From Nocardia beijingensis NBRC 16342 (GTDB lineage: Bacteria; Actinomycetota; Actinomycetes; Mycobacteriales; Mycobacteriaceae), in contig NZ_BDBC01000019.1 in NCBI RefSeq assembly GCF_001612785.1, positions 62,001 through 126,000 of the forward strand: 64,000 nt of DNA. The letters run 5' to 3'. The position numbers and the translations under genes were made by a program. A model generated the notes under the pieces. It was not told where the DNA came from. It did not search any database and saw nothing but the letters and a program-made list of their open reading frames with translations. Shown here one piece after another: positions 18,093-29,177 of the stretch. The number at the start of each line of letters is the position of its first letter. Within the stretch, counting starts at the first letter, position 1.

Positions 18093-20102
18093 CTATTCGG
18101 ACTCGAGCGCCGCAAGGACCGCTTTCGCGGTCGCCAACCCGATGCCGGGCACCTCGGTGATCTCCTCGACCGTGGCCTGCTTCAGCTTGGCCACCGACCC
18201 GAAATGGGTGACCAGCGCGGTCCGGCGCGCCGCGCCGAGCCCGGGGACCGAGTCCAGCGCCGAGGCGGTCATCCGGCGGGAGCGTTTGCTGCGATGGAAC
18301 GTGATGGCGAAGCGGTGCGCCTCGTCCCGGACCCGTTGCAGCAGATACAACGCCTCACTGGTGCGCGGCAGGATCACCGGGTCGCTCTCGCCGGGCACCC
18401 AGACCTCCTCCAGGCGTTTGGCCAGCCCGATCACCGCGACATCGGTGATGCCCAGCTCGTCGAGCACCTCGGCGGCCGCCGCGACCTGGGGCGCGCCGCC
18501 GTCGACGACGAACAGGTTGGGCGGGTAGGAGAACTTGCGCGGACGCCCGGTGCGGGGATCGATGCCCGGGCGGGAGGTGAGGTCGAGCGCGTCCTCGTCG
18601 CCTCCGGTCGCGGCGAGCTCCTCGTGCTCCATCAGGTCGCGCTCGCGGCGCAGCTTGAGGAAGCGGCGGCGGGTCACCTCGGCGATGCTGCCGACGTCGT
18701 CGGAGCGGCCTTCGCCCGCCGCTTCCCGGATCGTGTAGTGGCGGTATTCGGACTTGCGGGCCAGACCGTCCTCGAAGACCACCAGCGAGGCGACCACATC
18801 GGTCCCCTGCACGTGGCTCACGTCGACGCACTCGATGCGCAGCGGCGCGGTGTCCAGCTCCAAGGCGTCCTGGATCTCCTGCAGCGCTTGCGATCTCGAC
18901 GTGAGATCGCCCGCTCGCTTGAGCTTGTGCTGGGCCAGCGCCTCCATCGCGTTGCGCTGCACGGTCTCGGCCAGCGCCTTTTTGTCCCCGCGCTGGGGCA
19001 CGCGCAGCTTCACCGCCGAACCGCGCAGGTCCGACAGCCACTGCTGGACCTGCTCGACGTCGGCGGGCAGCTCGGGCACGAGCACCTCGCGGGGCACCAC
19101 GGCGGCGGGCTGCTCGTCGGCGGACTGCTCGGCCACCGCCACCTGCTCGCCGTAGAACTGGGTGAGGAACTGCTCGACCAACGCGGCGAGTTCCCCGCCC
19201 GCCTCGGGGACGTCGACAGCGTCACCCGACTTGTCGACCACCCAGCCGCGCTGGCCGCGCACCCGGCCGTCGCGCACGTGGAAGACTTGCACCGCGACTT
19301 CCAGCTCGTCGGCGGCGAAGGCGATGACGTCGGCGTCGGTGCCCGTGCCGAGCACCACCGCCTGCTTCTCCAGCGCGCGGCGCAGCGCTTGGACGTCGTC
19401 GCGCAGCCGGGCCGCGGTCTCGAAGTCCAGGTCTTCGGCGGCATCGTGCATCCGGCGCTCCAGTTCCCGGACCAGGCGATCGGTGCGGCCCGCGAGGAAA
19501 TCGCAGAAGTCCTCGACGATCGCGCGATGCTCCTCGGCGCTCACCCGCCCGACGCACGGGGCCGAGCACTTGTCGATGTAGCCGAGCAGGCACGGACGCC
19601 CGATCTGACTGTGCCGCCGGAAGACTCCGTTGGAGCAGGTGCGCGCGGGAAACACCCGCAGCAGCAGATCCAGCGTCTCGCGGATGGCCCACGCGTGCGC
19701 GAAGGGGCCGAAATAACGGACGCCTTTGCGCCGCGCGCCGCGGTAGACGAACAGTCGCGGGTATTCCTCGTTCAGGGTGACCGCGAGCACCGGATAGGAC
19801 TTGTCGTCGCGGTAGCGGACGTTGAAGCGGGGATCGAATTCCTTGATCCAGTTGTATTCCAGCTGCAACGCCTCCACCTCGGTGGAGACGACCGTCCACT
19901 CGACACTCGCGGCCGTGGTGACCATCTGCCGCGTGCGTGGATGCAGCCCGGCGACGTCGGCGAAATACGAATTGAGCCTGCTGCGCAGGCTCTTGGCCTT
20001 GCCGACGTAGATGACCTGCCGATGGGCGTCCCGGAATTTGTAGACACCTGGTTCGACGGGGATCGTGCCCGGCGCGGGCCGGTACGTCGCTGGATCTGCC
20101 AC
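18093..20102 (-). CDS. uvrC: UvrABC system protein C
   Basis: Makes both incisions during nucleotide excision repair. The 669 residues contain the N-terminal GIY-YIG nuclease (GVYKFRD to [17 protein letters not shown]), a UVR helical hairpin around residues 200-240, the RNase H-like C-nuclease ([16 protein letters not shown] and [12 protein letters not shown]), and a C-terminal helix-hairpin-helix pair ([27 protein letters not shown]). The start is GTG at 20102. It heads the uvrC-rapZ-yvcK-whiA run; the 111-base gap to rapZ may hold a further promoter. Confidence 0.98.
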   Translation of the reverse strand: MADPATYRPAPGTIPVEPGVYKFRDAHRQVIYVGKAKSLRSRLNSYFADVAGLHPRTRQMVTTAASVEWTVVSTEVEALQLEYNWIKEFDPRFNVRYRDDKSYPVLAVTLNEEYPRLFVYRGARRKGVRYFGPFAHAWAIRETLDLLLRVFPARTCSNGVFRRHSQIGRPCLLGYIDKCSAPCVGRVSAEEHRAIVEDFCDFLAGRTDRLVRELERRMHDAAEDLDFETAARLRDDVQALRRALEKQAVVLGTGTDADVIAFAADELEVAVQVFHVRDGRVRGQRGWVVDKSGDAVDVPEAGGELAALVEQFLTQFYGEQVAVAEQSADEQPAAVVPREVLVPELPADVEQVQQWLSDLRGSAVKLRVPQRGDKKALAETVQRNAMEALAQHKLKRAGDLTSRSQALQEIQDALELDTAPLRIECVDVSHVQGTDVVASLVVFEDGLARKSEYRHYTIREAAGEGRSDDVGSIAEVTRRRFLKLRRERDLMEHEELAATGGDEDALDLTSRPGIDPRTGRPRKFSYPPNLFVVDGGAPQVAAAAEVLDELGITDVAVIGLAKRLEEVWVPGESDPVILPRTSEALYLLQRVRDEAHRFAITFHRSKRSRRMTASALDSVPGLGAARRTALVTHFGSVAKLKQATVEEITEVPGIGLATAKAVLAALESE

Positions 20103-20159
20103 CCATCCAGGGTATAGACCGGGACCGACAGCCCGGCCGACGGTGGCTCCCGGCGGAGG

Positions 20160-20585
20160 TCAGCGCACGGGGACCCCGAACCACGCCTTGGCTTCCTGGC
20201 GGCACAGCAGGTGCACGACGGCTGCCGACGTGGCGAGCGAGTACCCGGCGGCGACGAGGCCGACGACGGGCGGGACCGTCGCGAGGTCCCTGATCGCCCA
20301 GCACCCGACAACCGCCTGCAACAGTGCCAGCGCGAGCGTCAGCCTGCGCACGGCGGGCGCGCCCTCGGCGAATCCCAGCACGAGCAAGCCCAGCGCCCAC
20401 GCGACGCAGAACTGGGTGGATGCCGTCGCGGCCGCGTCGCCGCCGCGGGTCACATTCATCAGCACGGGATAGGCGAGTCCGAATCCCGCCATCCCGGCGA
20501 CGGCTTCCCGCACGTCCCTAACCGCGTCCGGCATGGCCGTTTCCACGCCGACGGAGGGCTCCTCACCGGAGAACGCCAAGCTCAC
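20160..20585 (-). CDS. Small four-helix membrane protein, unknown
   Basis: A small integral membrane protein with about four hydrophobic helices (VAGMAGFGLAYPVLMNV, FCVAWALGLLVLGFA, LTLALALLQAVVGCWA, VVGLVAAGYSLATSAAVVHLL). I do not recognise the family. The start is uncertain: the GTG at 20585 has GGGGGT nearby and gives 141 residues; an ATG at 20534 (MPDAVRDVREAV) is also possible, and a longer reading from 20669 gains a cysteine-rich, unlikely N-terminus. It stands alone, in the same direction as uvrC. Confidence 0.55.
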   Translation of the reverse strand: MSLAFSGEEPSVGVETAMPDAVRDVREAVAGMAGFGLAYPVLMNVTRGGDAAATASTQFCVAWALGLLVLGFAEGAPAVRRLTLALALLQAVVGCWAIRDLATVPPVVGLVAAGYSLATSAAVVHLLCRQEAKAWFGVPVR

Positions 20586-20723
20586 AGCCGTACCCCCGTT
20601 GGTAGGCGAACCGTCCGGCGCACCTGCGAACACGCCGGAACCGCACCGTAACACGGTGACATGCGGCACAACTCGGACTTCGGGAAATGAACCCGAGCGA
20701 TCCCGTCGGATCGACCGGCCGGG

Positions 20724-21413
20724 CTACGCCACGAGACCGTGCCGCCGCAGCGCGGCCAGCAGCGCGTCCGGCCGCTCGGCGGTGGGCAGCGCCTCGACCA
20801 GAGCGAACCGGCTGCCCAGCGCCTCGGCGCCGCCGTCGGCCTCGGCGCTGTCGCCGATCATCAGAGCGGCTTCGGCGGGCACACCCAGTTCACCCAGGGC
20901 GGAACGGAAGATCTCCGGATCGGGCTTCATGGCGCCGACCTCGTAGGAGAGGGTGAACGCGCCGACCAGCCGATCCCAGCCGCGCGACGCGAACGACGGA
21001 CGGATGTCGAACGGGATATTGCTGACCACCGCGACCGGAACACCCTGTGCCGCGAGCAGATCGAGAACGGCCGCGCTGTCGGGGTACGGCGTCCACTCCA
21101 GCGGGTCGAGCAGCCGGGCATACAGTCGTTCGGCGTCCTCGTCGGTGGGCACTCCCGAGGCGCGCAGCACCTTCATCATCACCTTGCGATGCAGCGCGGG
21201 GTCCAGGTCGCGATGATCCCAGGCGTACTGCGTCTCTTCGTCGAACTCGACGACGTGATGGATCGGCGCCGTCATCCGCCGCATGATCTCGGCCTTCTCG
21301 TCCACGTCGAACGCCTGCCCGTCCGGGCGGGTCAGGTCCGCGTACCAGGATTCGTCGGCCTCCAAGCGGAACAAGGTCCCGGAGAAGTCGAACAGCACCG
21401 CCTCGATCGCCAC
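20724..21413 (-). CDS. HAD family hydrolase
   Basis: A 229-residue haloacid-dehalogenase superfamily phosphatase, subfamily IA. Motif I is LFDFSGTLF, with the nucleophile aspartate but serine in place of the usual second aspartate; motif II is the VVSNIPFD threonine/serine region; motif III is the lysine of KPDPEIF; motif IV is GDSAEAD. A helical cap lies between motifs I and II. Serine in motif I occurs in several actinobacterial members and can shift the enzyme from phosphatase to other chemistry. The GTG start at 21413 gives MAIEAVLFDF. The substrate is unknown. Confidence 0.85.
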   Translation of the reverse strand: MAIEAVLFDFSGTLFRLEADESWYADLTRPDGQAFDVDEKAEIMRRMTAPIHHVVEFDEETQYAWDHRDLDPALHRKVMMKVLRASGVPTDEDAERLYARLLDPLEWTPYPDSAAVLDLLAAQGVPVAVVSNIPFDIRPSFASRGWDRLVGAFTLSYEVGAMKPDPEIFRSALGELGVPAEAALMIGDSAEADGGAEALGSRFALVEALPTAERPDALLAALRRHGLVA

Positions 21414-21566
21414 TCGGCCAGCCTACCGGCCGCGCGCGCGGCGGCTCGGGGCCCGCACCCGCCGTTCCCGGTCGCTCTCGCTTCGACACACGCTGCGGCC
21501 AGGGCGATTTCGCCGGTGGGAAGGAAACCGGCGCGGCCTTCGGTACCGGGGGTTAGAGTCCCCGGC

Positions 21567-23519
21567 ATGGGGCGCAAGCGAGGAACTCGGGTCGCCGTAA
21601 TGGCGGCGTTCGTACTCACCGTCGGCATGGCCACCGCCTGTTCGTCCGGAGAAGACCAGGCGGGCGGTGTCTGCGAGACGGTGCCGAACGGTACGCCGGT
21701 GACGGCCGCCGCGACGGGGCCCGCGGGCAGTGGCACCAAGGATCTCAGCACCAACCCGGAAATAGCGTCCGGCTATCGCGCGAACATGACGCCGGTGCGC
21801 ACGCACACGTTCGCGGTGTCCACGGCGAACCCGGTGTCGACCAAGGCCGCGTGCGAGGTCCTCCGCGACGGCGGCACCGCGGCCGACGCGCTGGTCGCGG
21901 CCCAGACGGTGCTCGGGCTGGTCGAGCCGCAGGCCTCCGGTATCGGCGGCGGCGCGTTCCTGGTCTACTACGACGCGAACACCAAGACCGTGGACGCCTA
22001 CGACGGCCGCGAGACGGCCCCTGCCGCCGCCACCGAGAACTATCTGCGCTGGATCAGCGATACCGATCGCACCGAACCCAAGCCGAACACCCGGGCCAGC
22101 GGCCGCTCCATCGGCGTGCCAGGCGTGCTGCGGATGCTCGAACTGGCGCACCACGATCACGGCAAGACCGCGTGGCGCGAACTGTTCGACCCCGCCATCG
22201 GACTGGCCGATCAGGGCTTCCGGATCAGCCCCCGCCTCGCGGGACAGATCGCGGAGTCGGCCAAGGACCTCGCCGCGGACGACGACGCCAAGGCGTATTT
22301 CCTCAACCCGGACGGTAGCCCGAAGACCGCCGACACCGTCCTGACCAACCCGGCCATGGCGAAGACGCTCGGCGCCGTCGCCACCGACGGCGCGCAGGCC
22401 TTCTACACCGGCGCCATCGCCCAGGACATCGTCGCGGCCGCGGGCCGGTCCTCCGGCGGGCGCACTCCCGGCCTGATCACCACCCAGGACTTGGCCGGCT
22501 ACCAGGCGAAGAAGCGCACCGCCCTGTGCACCGGCTACCGCGAGCACGAACTCTGCGGCATGCCCAGCCCCTCGTCGGGCGGCATCACCGTCGCCGCCAC
22601 CTTGGGCATCCTGGAGAACTTCGACATGGCCGCCCTGCGGCCCGACGAGATCGACCGCAACGGCGGCAAGCCCGATGCCGAGGCGGTGCATCTGATCTCG
22701 GAGGCCGAGCGCCTCGCCTACGCCGATCGCAACAAGTATGTGGCCGACCCGGATTTCGTGCCGCTGCCGGGCAATTCGGCGCAGACCCTGCTGAATCGCG
22801 ACTATCTGCGTCAGCGCGCCGGGCTGATCGACCGGAACCGCAGCATGGGCACCGCGCAGCCGGGCGACTTCGGCCCCGCGCCGCTCGGCGTCGGCCCGCA
22901 ACCGCCCGAGCACGGCACCAGCCACATCTCGGTGGTCGACAAGTACGGCAACGCCGCGGCGATGACCACCACCGTGGAGTCGGCGTTCGGTTCGTTCCAC
23001 CTGGTGGACGGCTTCGTGCTGAACAATCAGCTCACCGACTTCAGCGCCGATCCGCTGGGCGCCGACGGCCTGCCGGTGGCCAACCGGGTGCAGCCGGGCA
23101 AGCGCCCGCGCAGCTCCATGAGCCCGACGCTGATCTTCGGCAAGGCGCCCGACGGCTCGCGCGGCGAGCTCACGCATGTCGCGGGCTCGCCAGGCGGTTC
23201 GGTGATCATCCAGTTCGTGGTGAAGACGCTGGTCAATATGTTCGACTGGGGCCTGGATCCGCAACAAGCGGTGTCCGCGGTCGCGTTCGGCGCCGGTAAC
23301 ACTCCGTCCACCGGCATCGGCGGTGAGCATCCCGCGATCGACGCCACCGACAACGGCGACCACGATCCGCTGGTGTTGCGGCTGCGCCAGCTCGGCCATC
23401 AGGTCTCGGTGGCGCCGCAGTCCAGCGGTCTCAGCGCCCTGAAACGCGACGGCGCCGACGGCTGGATCGGTGGCGCGGATCCACGCCGCGAAGGCGCGGT
23501 CCTCGGCGATACGCGGTGA
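21567..23519 (+). CDS. ggt: Gamma-glutamyltransferase, lipoprotein form
   Basis: A 650-residue N-terminal nucleophile hydrolase that cleaves gamma-glutamyl bonds such as that of glutathione outside the membrane. A short basic start, a hydrophobic run and the lipobox ATAC mark a lipid anchor. The large-subunit part shows NPVSTKAACEVLRDGGTAADA, PQASGIGGGAFLVYY and GRETAPAAAT. The autocleavage site and nucleophile threonine lie in HGTSHISVVDKYGNAAAMT, followed by small-subunit motifs SSMSPT and GSPGGS. The start at 21567 gives the signal peptide. Mycobacteriales use mycothiol, so the natural substrate may not be glutathione. Confidence 0.93.
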   Translation: MGRKRGTRVAVMAAFVLTVGMATACSSGEDQAGGVCETVPNGTPVTAAATGPAGSGTKDLSTNPEIASGYRANMTPVRTHTFAVSTANPVSTKAACEVLRDGGTAADALVAAQTVLGLVEPQASGIGGGAFLVYYDANTKTVDAYDGRETAPAAATENYLRWISDTDRTEPKPNTRASGRSIGVPGVLRMLELAHHDHGKTAWRELFDPAIGLADQGFRISPRLAGQIAESAKDLAADDDAKAYFLNPDGSPKTADTVLTNPAMAKTLGAVATDGAQAFYTGAIAQDIVAAAGRSSGGRTPGLITTQDLAGYQAKKRTALCTGYREHELCGMPSPSSGGITVAATLGILENFDMAALRPDEIDRNGGKPDAEAVHLISEAERLAYADRNKYVADPDFVPLPGNSAQTLLNRDYLRQRAGLIDRNRSMGTAQPGDFGPAPLGVGPQPPEHGTSHISVVDKYGNAAAMTTTVESAFGSFHLVDGFVLNNQLTDFSADPLGADGLPVANRVQPGKRPRSSMSPTLIFGKAPDGSRGELTHVAGSPGGSVIIQFVVKTLVNMFDWGLDPQQAVSAVAFGAGNTPSTGIGGEHPAIDATDNGDHDPLVLRLRQLGHQVSVAPQSSGLSALKRDGADGWIGGADPRREGAVLGDTR

Positions 23520-23524
23520 TCGAA

Positions 23525-23559
23525 CCGGTGGGCTCGGCCGGACCGCCCGAGCCCACCGG
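23525..23559. terminator. Perfect 13-bp hairpin between convergent genes
   Basis: CCGGTGGGCTCGG at 23525-23537 and CCGAGCCCACCGG at 23547-23559 are exact complements around a 9-base loop. The hairpin lies between the stops of ggt and the GNAT gene and could end both transcripts. Confidence 0.8.
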
Positions 23560-23561
23560 GG

Positions 23562-24101
23562 CTATCTCCTCCTGAGCATCGGATACACGACCGGACCCCG
23601 GCCGATCGGCAGCTCGGCTTGCGGCTGGAAACCGAATCGCGTGTAGAACGGCACCGTGCCGCTGGTGTTCGAGATGAGGAAGCAGTCCTGCTCGGCCGCC
23701 GCCAATCGCCGTTCGAGCAGCTCCGTCGCCAGTCCCCGGCCCTGCGCACCGGGCCGCGTCCCGATGGCGGCCAGGTACAGATGCGGCGTCCGCGGCCGTG
23801 CGTGCTCCATTAGCCGCCCGGCGGCCAGCGCCCGCGCCGCGCTCGGCCCCAGGGCTCGCAGCAAGGTCAACGGCTTCGCCGTCGGCGACAGCACGTGCGC
23901 CGGTTCCCACAGCGCCACACACGCGAGGTTGCCCTCCGCATCGTGCGCGAGATCGACCAGGCCGTTCTTTCGGCGCGACGCGATGCGCGATTCCCAGAAC
24001 CAGGGCAATGCTTTTCGCCGCCGCGGCTGCCTCGGCCAGAAGTAGGTCATCAGTGGATCGTCGGCGAAAGCCGCCGCGAGAACGGACGCACCTGGCTCCA
24101 T
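23562..24101 (-). CDS. GNAT family N-acetyltransferase
   Basis: A 179-residue GNAT acyltransferase. The acetyl-CoA pyrophosphate loop is RPGAQGRGLATELLE near residues 115-130 after strand 4 (LYLAAIGT). The C-terminal strands NTSGTVPFYTRFGFQPQAE are typical of small-molecule acetyltransferases. The N-terminus starts MEPGASVLAAAFADDPLMTYFWP, which places it near other actinobacterial GNATs of unknown substrate. It is convergent with ggt, with a shared hairpin terminator. Confidence 0.85.
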   Translation of the reverse strand: MEPGASVLAAAFADDPLMTYFWPRQPRRRKALPWFWESRIASRRKNGLVDLAHDAEGNLACVALWEPAHVLSPTAKPLTLLRALGPSAARALAAGRLMEHARPRTPHLYLAAIGTRPGAQGRGLATELLERRLAAAEQDCFLISNTSGTVPFYTRFGFQPQAELPIGRGPVVYPMLRRR

Positions 24102-24153
24102 GACCGCGAGGCTAGACGACCACGCGGACCCGCGCGAGCCGGGCAGCGCCCGC

Positions 24154-24645
24154 TTACTTCCTCCCGGAATACTTCGCGCCGAGTTCGCGCAGCCGAGCCA
24201 TCGCCCGCGCCGCGTGCTCCTTGTCGTTCGAGCGGATCGCCAGCAGCGGGACGTAATCGTCGTCGACCAACTCCAGGCGCGCCCACGACTTCCGATCCGG
24301 GAACGACACGCCGCGGATGTAGTCCCACGGGAACTCGTTGTCGCCCAAGATATTTCGCACCGACACGCCGCGCGGACCGACGCGGAGGCGCGGCCTGGTC
24401 AGCAGCAGCACGGCCGCGGCGCCGAGCAGGCCGATCCCGATCATCGCGATCTGATCGGCCACCCGGAAGTTCACGCCGGTAGACCCACTGCGCAACCAGA
24501 TACCGCCCACCGTGAACGCGGCCGCCACCAGCACCGCCGCGATCCAGGCCGTCCGCACCGCGCGCCGGGGCCGCACCTCGAAGTCCCACTCGGACGCGTC
24601 GTCGGCCGCGACCACGTTCCTCCGGAAGATACGGACGACCGGCAT
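24154..24645 (-). CDS. PH domain membrane protein (Rv1417-like)
   Basis: A 163-residue membrane protein with two helices (TAWIAAVLVAAAFTVGGIWL and IAMIGIGLLGAAAVLLL) followed by a bacterial PH-like domain that contains GVSVRNILGDNEFPWDYIRGVSF. Its place directly downstream of ribH, 2 bases after the ribH stop, is the same as that of Rv1417 in M. tuberculosis. The function is unknown; the location suggests a role tied to riboflavin synthesis or simply shared transcription. Confidence 0.8.
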   Translation of the reverse strand: MPVVRIFRRNVVAADDASEWDFEVRPRRAVRTAWIAAVLVAAAFTVGGIWLRSGSTGVNFRVADQIAMIGIGLLGAAAVLLLTRPRLRVGPRGVSVRNILGDNEFPWDYIRGVSFPDRKSWARLELVDDDYVPLLAIRSNDKEHAARAMARLRELGAKYSGRK

Positions 24646-24647
24646 CG

Positions 24648-26403
<1,756 letters not shown>

Positions 26404-26458
26404 GTCTGCTGTGCTCCATCTCGAAATAGGTGCCTCACCACAGTACTGGGTTGCATTT

Positions 26459-26477
26459 GCAGCGCCTGCGGCGCTGC
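26459..26477. repeat. Short perfect hairpin upstream of ribBA
   Basis: GCAGCGCC at 26459-26466 pairs exactly with GGCGCTGC at 26470-26477 around a 3-base loop. It lies just next to the larger hairpin at 26481-26573, in the ribE-ribBA spacer. It could act as a terminator, attenuator or RNA-stability element for the rib transcript; its role is not known. Confidence 0.6.
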
Positions 26478-26480
26478 GTG

Positions 26481-26573
26481 TTCGCGGCCCCTTTGTGGCT
26501 CGCGTCCGAGTGACCGCCGCTGGCGACTTCGTCGCGGACGCGGCGGCCACTCGGACGCGAGCCGGGCCGCGAA
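26481..26573. repeat. Long stable stem-loop between ribE and ribBA
   Basis: The outer arms TTCGCGGCCC (26481-26490) and GGGCCGCGAA (26564-26573) are perfect complements, with a 6-base bulge on the left side. They are followed by a perfect 16-bp stem, GGCTCGCGTCCGAGTG (26497-26512) with CACTCGGACGCGAGCC (26548-26563). After one mismatch comes a 7-bp stem (26514-26520 with 26540-26546) and an inner GCGAC-TTC-GTCGC hairpin at 26523-26535. Nearly every base pairs. The shape fits a REP/MITE-like relic or a strong RNA element. It has no features of the FMN riboswitch. Confidence 0.8.
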
Positions 26574-26761
26574 CGGCACATGCTCGGTCTCGCTTCGCTC
26601 GAAAGACGGGGTGAGGTTCGTCCGGTCGCGCAAGATCGGCGGCACCGGATCCGCATGTCGGCCAGTTCCCGACCGGCTATCGGTCGGCGGCCGACCGCAG
26701 CCGCTGTGGCTTGACGCGCACCCCTCGTCCCGCGTGGGCGGGAACAAGCGGGCGGCCACTG

Positions 26762-27385
26762 TCAGCCGCGCTGCTGGAGGCGTTCGACGTACTTGGCGAT
26801 GACGTCGACTTCCAGGTTGACGGTGGTGCCGACGGTGGCGAAGCCGAGGTTGGTCAGCGAGAGGGTGGTGGGGATGAGGGAGACCTCGAACCAGTCGGTG
26901 CTGCCGGTCTCGGCGGGCTCGTCGGAGACGCCGAGGCCGGAGACGGTGAGCGAGATGCCGTCCACCGTGATCGAACCCTTCTCCACGACGTAGCGGGCGA
27001 TGTTCTCCGGCAGCGAGATCCGCACCACGTCCCAGTTGTCCGACGGTGTGCGCGAGAGCACGGTGCCGGTGCCGTCGACGTGGCCTTGGACCAAGTGGCC
27101 GCCGAGCCTGCTGTTCAGTGCGGCGGCGCGCTCGAGATTCACCTTGGCGCCGACGTCCAGCTTGCCGATGCTGGAGCGGTTGAGCGTCTCCGCCATGACA
27201 TCGACGGTGAACGAGTCGCCGCCGACCACCTCGACGACGGTCAGGCACACGCCGTTCACGGCGATCGAATCACCGTGCCCGGCATCGGAGGTCACCAGCT
27301 CGCCCTTGATCGTCAGTCGCGCGGCGTCGGTCAGCTGCTCGCTGGCGACGATCTCGCCGAGTTCCTCGACGATGCCTGTGAACAT
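26762..27385 (-). CDS. ribE: Riboflavin synthase alpha chain
   Basis: Joins two molecules of 6,7-dimethyl-8-ribityllumazine to give riboflavin. The 207 residues show two lumazine-binding repeats; the first starts MFTGIVEELGEI with the flavin-binding N-terminus and includes GDSIAVNGVCLTVV; the second includes NSRLGGHLVQGHVDG, GSITVDGISLTVSGL. The ATG at 27385 is the usual family start. ribBA follows after a long hairpin-rich spacer. ribD, often upstream, is not in this window. Confidence 0.97.
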   Translation of the reverse strand: MFTGIVEELGEIVASEQLTDAARLTIKGELVTSDAGHGDSIAVNGVCLTVVEVVGGDSFTVDVMAETLNRSSIGKLDVGAKVNLERAAALNSRLGGHLVQGHVDGTGTVLSRTPSDNWDVVRISLPENIARYVVEKGSITVDGISLTVSGLGVSDEPAETGSTDWFEVSLIPTTLSLTNLGFATVGTTVNLEVDVIAKYVERLQQRG

Positions 27386-27947
27386 GTGCTGTGACTCCTG
27401 TCGCGTCGTTGTCTTCCGTTGCGGAAACAGCGCCGGACCCGGCCGCTATTCCCCGCGCCTCCTCAGCCTAGTGACGCGGGACGGTCGTAGACAGCCGCGT
27501 CACGGGCTCGCCCGGCCACCCTGCCCTGATCCGGGAACAGACCGCGGGGCGGGCCGCGACCGGCGGAACCGGCCGGTCCCATCGAAAATGGAACGAAAGA
27601 TGTCCACACACGCAGCGATAGACGGGCTCGACGGGTATCGATTTCTCTTCCGCGCCATTCGGCATACCGCACGAATTAATTTACCCCGCGGGGAGATTGC
27701 CGATTCGTACTCGATACTTGAACGAAACACGGTTATAACGCAGATTCCGCGCTCGTATGGCACAGGAGGCGATATCGTTACGCGGCCGACTTCTCGCGTT
27801 CCACTTTCCCGGCCACGCGGTCCGATGAGACGTTCTACCAGGGAACATGCCGGACGAACGGGGAAGCCTGCCACACGATGTTCACTCCTCGAGAAAACCG
27901 GAGAACACAGTGGAAGAAAGCAGGTCGAGCACAGCTGGAGGCGCGGT
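27386..27947. other. Gene-free spacer with AT-rich stretch
   Basis: About 560 bases with no supported gene. The part from about 27660 to 27790 is rich in A and T compared with everything around it (AATTAATTTACC at about 27675, then several AT-rich hexamers), so it may hold promoters for the divergent ribE and the plus-strand hypothetical gene. I could not fit a convincing -35/-10 pair. In M. tuberculosis ribG(ribD), P55 and lprG lie at this point; here they are absent. Confidence 0.5.
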
Positions 27948-28418
27948 GTGACCACATTTCTCGATTCGACGCCGGAAATTCGCTGCTCACGGTATCGGCG
28001 CGAATTCCAGCTGCCCGCATCGATGGATCCTGGTTCGCACCGCATTCTCCTGCACATCGGCGTCGACTACGGCGCGGTGACCATGCCCGCCGAACTGGGC
28101 GAGCAGGTGCTGCGGCAACTCGTCCAGGACGGCATCGCCGGGCCGGTCGTCGACCACCCGCGGGCCAAGCACTGGACCTTCCTCACCGGCCCCGCCGGAC
28201 GCGACGACCTCAGCCCGGCGGTCTCGGCCGAATTGTTCCGCCTCTACGCGGCCGTGGCCTGCGCCGGCAGCCAAGTGGTGCTGCCCTCACCGGACGACGA
28301 GCGCACCGGGTATCGGGTGTGGATCCGGTCGCCCGAGGCCGGGGCCCGCCGCCCGCCGATCAACGCGGTGATCGAGACGATCCGCGCGGTCACCGCCCGC
28401 GGGACGCGGACCGGCTGA
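27948..28418 (+). CDS. Hypothetical protein
   Basis: A 156-residue soluble protein. Notable stretches are HRILLHIGVDYGAVTMPAELGEQVL, VVDHPRAKHWTFLTGP and a C-terminal GYRVWIRSPEAGARRPPIN. Similar VVDxPR...WxFL stretches occur in uncharacterised actinobacterial proteins, but I cannot name the family. The GTG at 27948 is preferred because a GGAGG site ends 6 bases upstream; longer frames would pass through AT-rich, non-coding-looking sequence. It is convergent with rpe, 6 bases apart. Confidence 0.6.
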   Translation: MTTFLDSTPEIRCSRYRREFQLPASMDPGSHRILLHIGVDYGAVTMPAELGEQVLRQLVQDGIAGPVVDHPRAKHWTFLTGPAGRDDLSPAVSAELFRLYAAVACAGSQVVLPSPDDERTGYRVWIRSPEAGARRPPINAVIETIRAVTARGTRTG

Positions 28419-28424
28419 CACCGT

Positions 28425-29117
28425 TCAGCGAGCCCACGCCGAGGCCGCCTGGCTGCGCAGCTTCTGCACGGTGGCCCCGGGGTCGGCGGTGCTGTAGACC
28501 GCGGACCCCGCGACGAAGCAGTCCACCCCCGCTTCCGCGGCCGCCTCGATGGTGTCGGCGTTGATGCCACCGTCGATCTCAACCAGCAGGCGCAGCTCAC
28601 CGGAATCGACCAGGTTCCGCACGATGCGCGCCTTCTGCAGCACCTCGGGGATGAACGACTGCCCGCCGAAGCCCGGCTCGACGCTCATCACCAGCAGCGT
28701 GTCGAATTCGCGCAGGATCTCCAGGTACGGCTCGATCGGCGTGCCCGGTTTCACCGAGAGCCCCGCCTTGGCGCCCGCGGCACGGATGTCGCGGGCCACC
28801 GCGATCGGATCGTCGGTCGCCTCCGCGTGGAAGGTCACGTTGTGCGCGCCCGCCTCGGCGTACGGCGGCGCCCAGCGGCCGGGATCCTCGATCATCAGGT
28901 GGCAGTCCAGGGGGATCTCGGTGGCCTTCAGCAGGCTTTCCACCACCGGGAGACCGAGCGTGAGATTCGGCACGAAGTGCGCGTCCATCACGTCCACGTG
29001 CAGCCAGTCGGCGCCTGCGACGGCCTGCGCTTCGTCCGCGAGGTGCGCGAAGTCGGCGGACAGGATGGAGGGGGCGATCATCGGAGCGGCCGGACGCGGG
29101 TGAATCGGGTTGGACAC
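28425..29117 (-). CDS. rpe: Ribulose-phosphate 3-epimerase
   Basis: Interconverts ribulose 5-phosphate and xylulose 5-phosphate in the pentose phosphate pathway. Family motifs are [33 protein letters not shown] with a metal-binding aspartate, the [13 protein letters not shown] loop, and [11 protein letters not shown]. The GTG at 29117 gives 230 residues with a short extra N-terminus common in relatives; the ATG at 29081 (MIAPSIL) is an equally possible start. It is divergent from rsbW. Confidence 0.95.
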   Translation of the reverse strand: MSNPIHPRPAAPMIAPSILSADFAHLADEAQAVAGADWLHVDVMDAHFVPNLTLGLPVVESLLKATEIPLDCHLMIEDPGRWAPPYAEAGAHNVTFHAEATDDPIAVARDIRAAGAKAGLSVKPGTPIEPYLEILREFDTLLVMSVEPGFGGQSFIPEVLQKARIVRNLVDSGELRLLVEIDGGINADTIEAAAEAGVDCFVAGSAVYSTADPGATVQKLRSQAASAWAR

Positions 29118-29142
29118 AACGCCGGAGTCTAACGGTACCCAG

Positions 29143-29167
29143 GGTTGTCCAGCGCGGGAGTGGGTAG
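29143..29167 (+). promoter_or_regulatory. SigB/SigF-type promoter for rsbW-sigF
   Basis: GGTTGTC at 29143-29149 and GGGTAG at 29162-29167 are separated by 12 bases. This fits the GTTT...GGGTA pattern of group 3 stress sigma factors. The expected transcription start (about 29174-29178) falls at or next to the rsbW GTG start, so the transcript may be leaderless. It suggests that SigF controls its own operon. Confidence 0.65.
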
Positions 29168-29177
29168 CCTGCATAGG

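Noticed and set aside
20739..21566. Long N-terminal extension of the gamma-glutamyltransferase frame
   Set aside because: It runs antisense across the HAD gene; the real protein begins with a lipoprotein signal at 21567.
26404..27600. Search for an FMN riboswitch at ribE or ribBA
   Set aside because: None of the conserved RFN-element parts were found upstream of ribE or in the ribE-ribBA spacer; only GC-rich hairpins are present.
27588..27947. Upstream ATG that would extend the hypothetical gene at 27948
   Set aside because: The added stretch passes through AT-rich, intergenic-like sequence and lacks a good ribosome binding site, while the GTG at 27948 has one.
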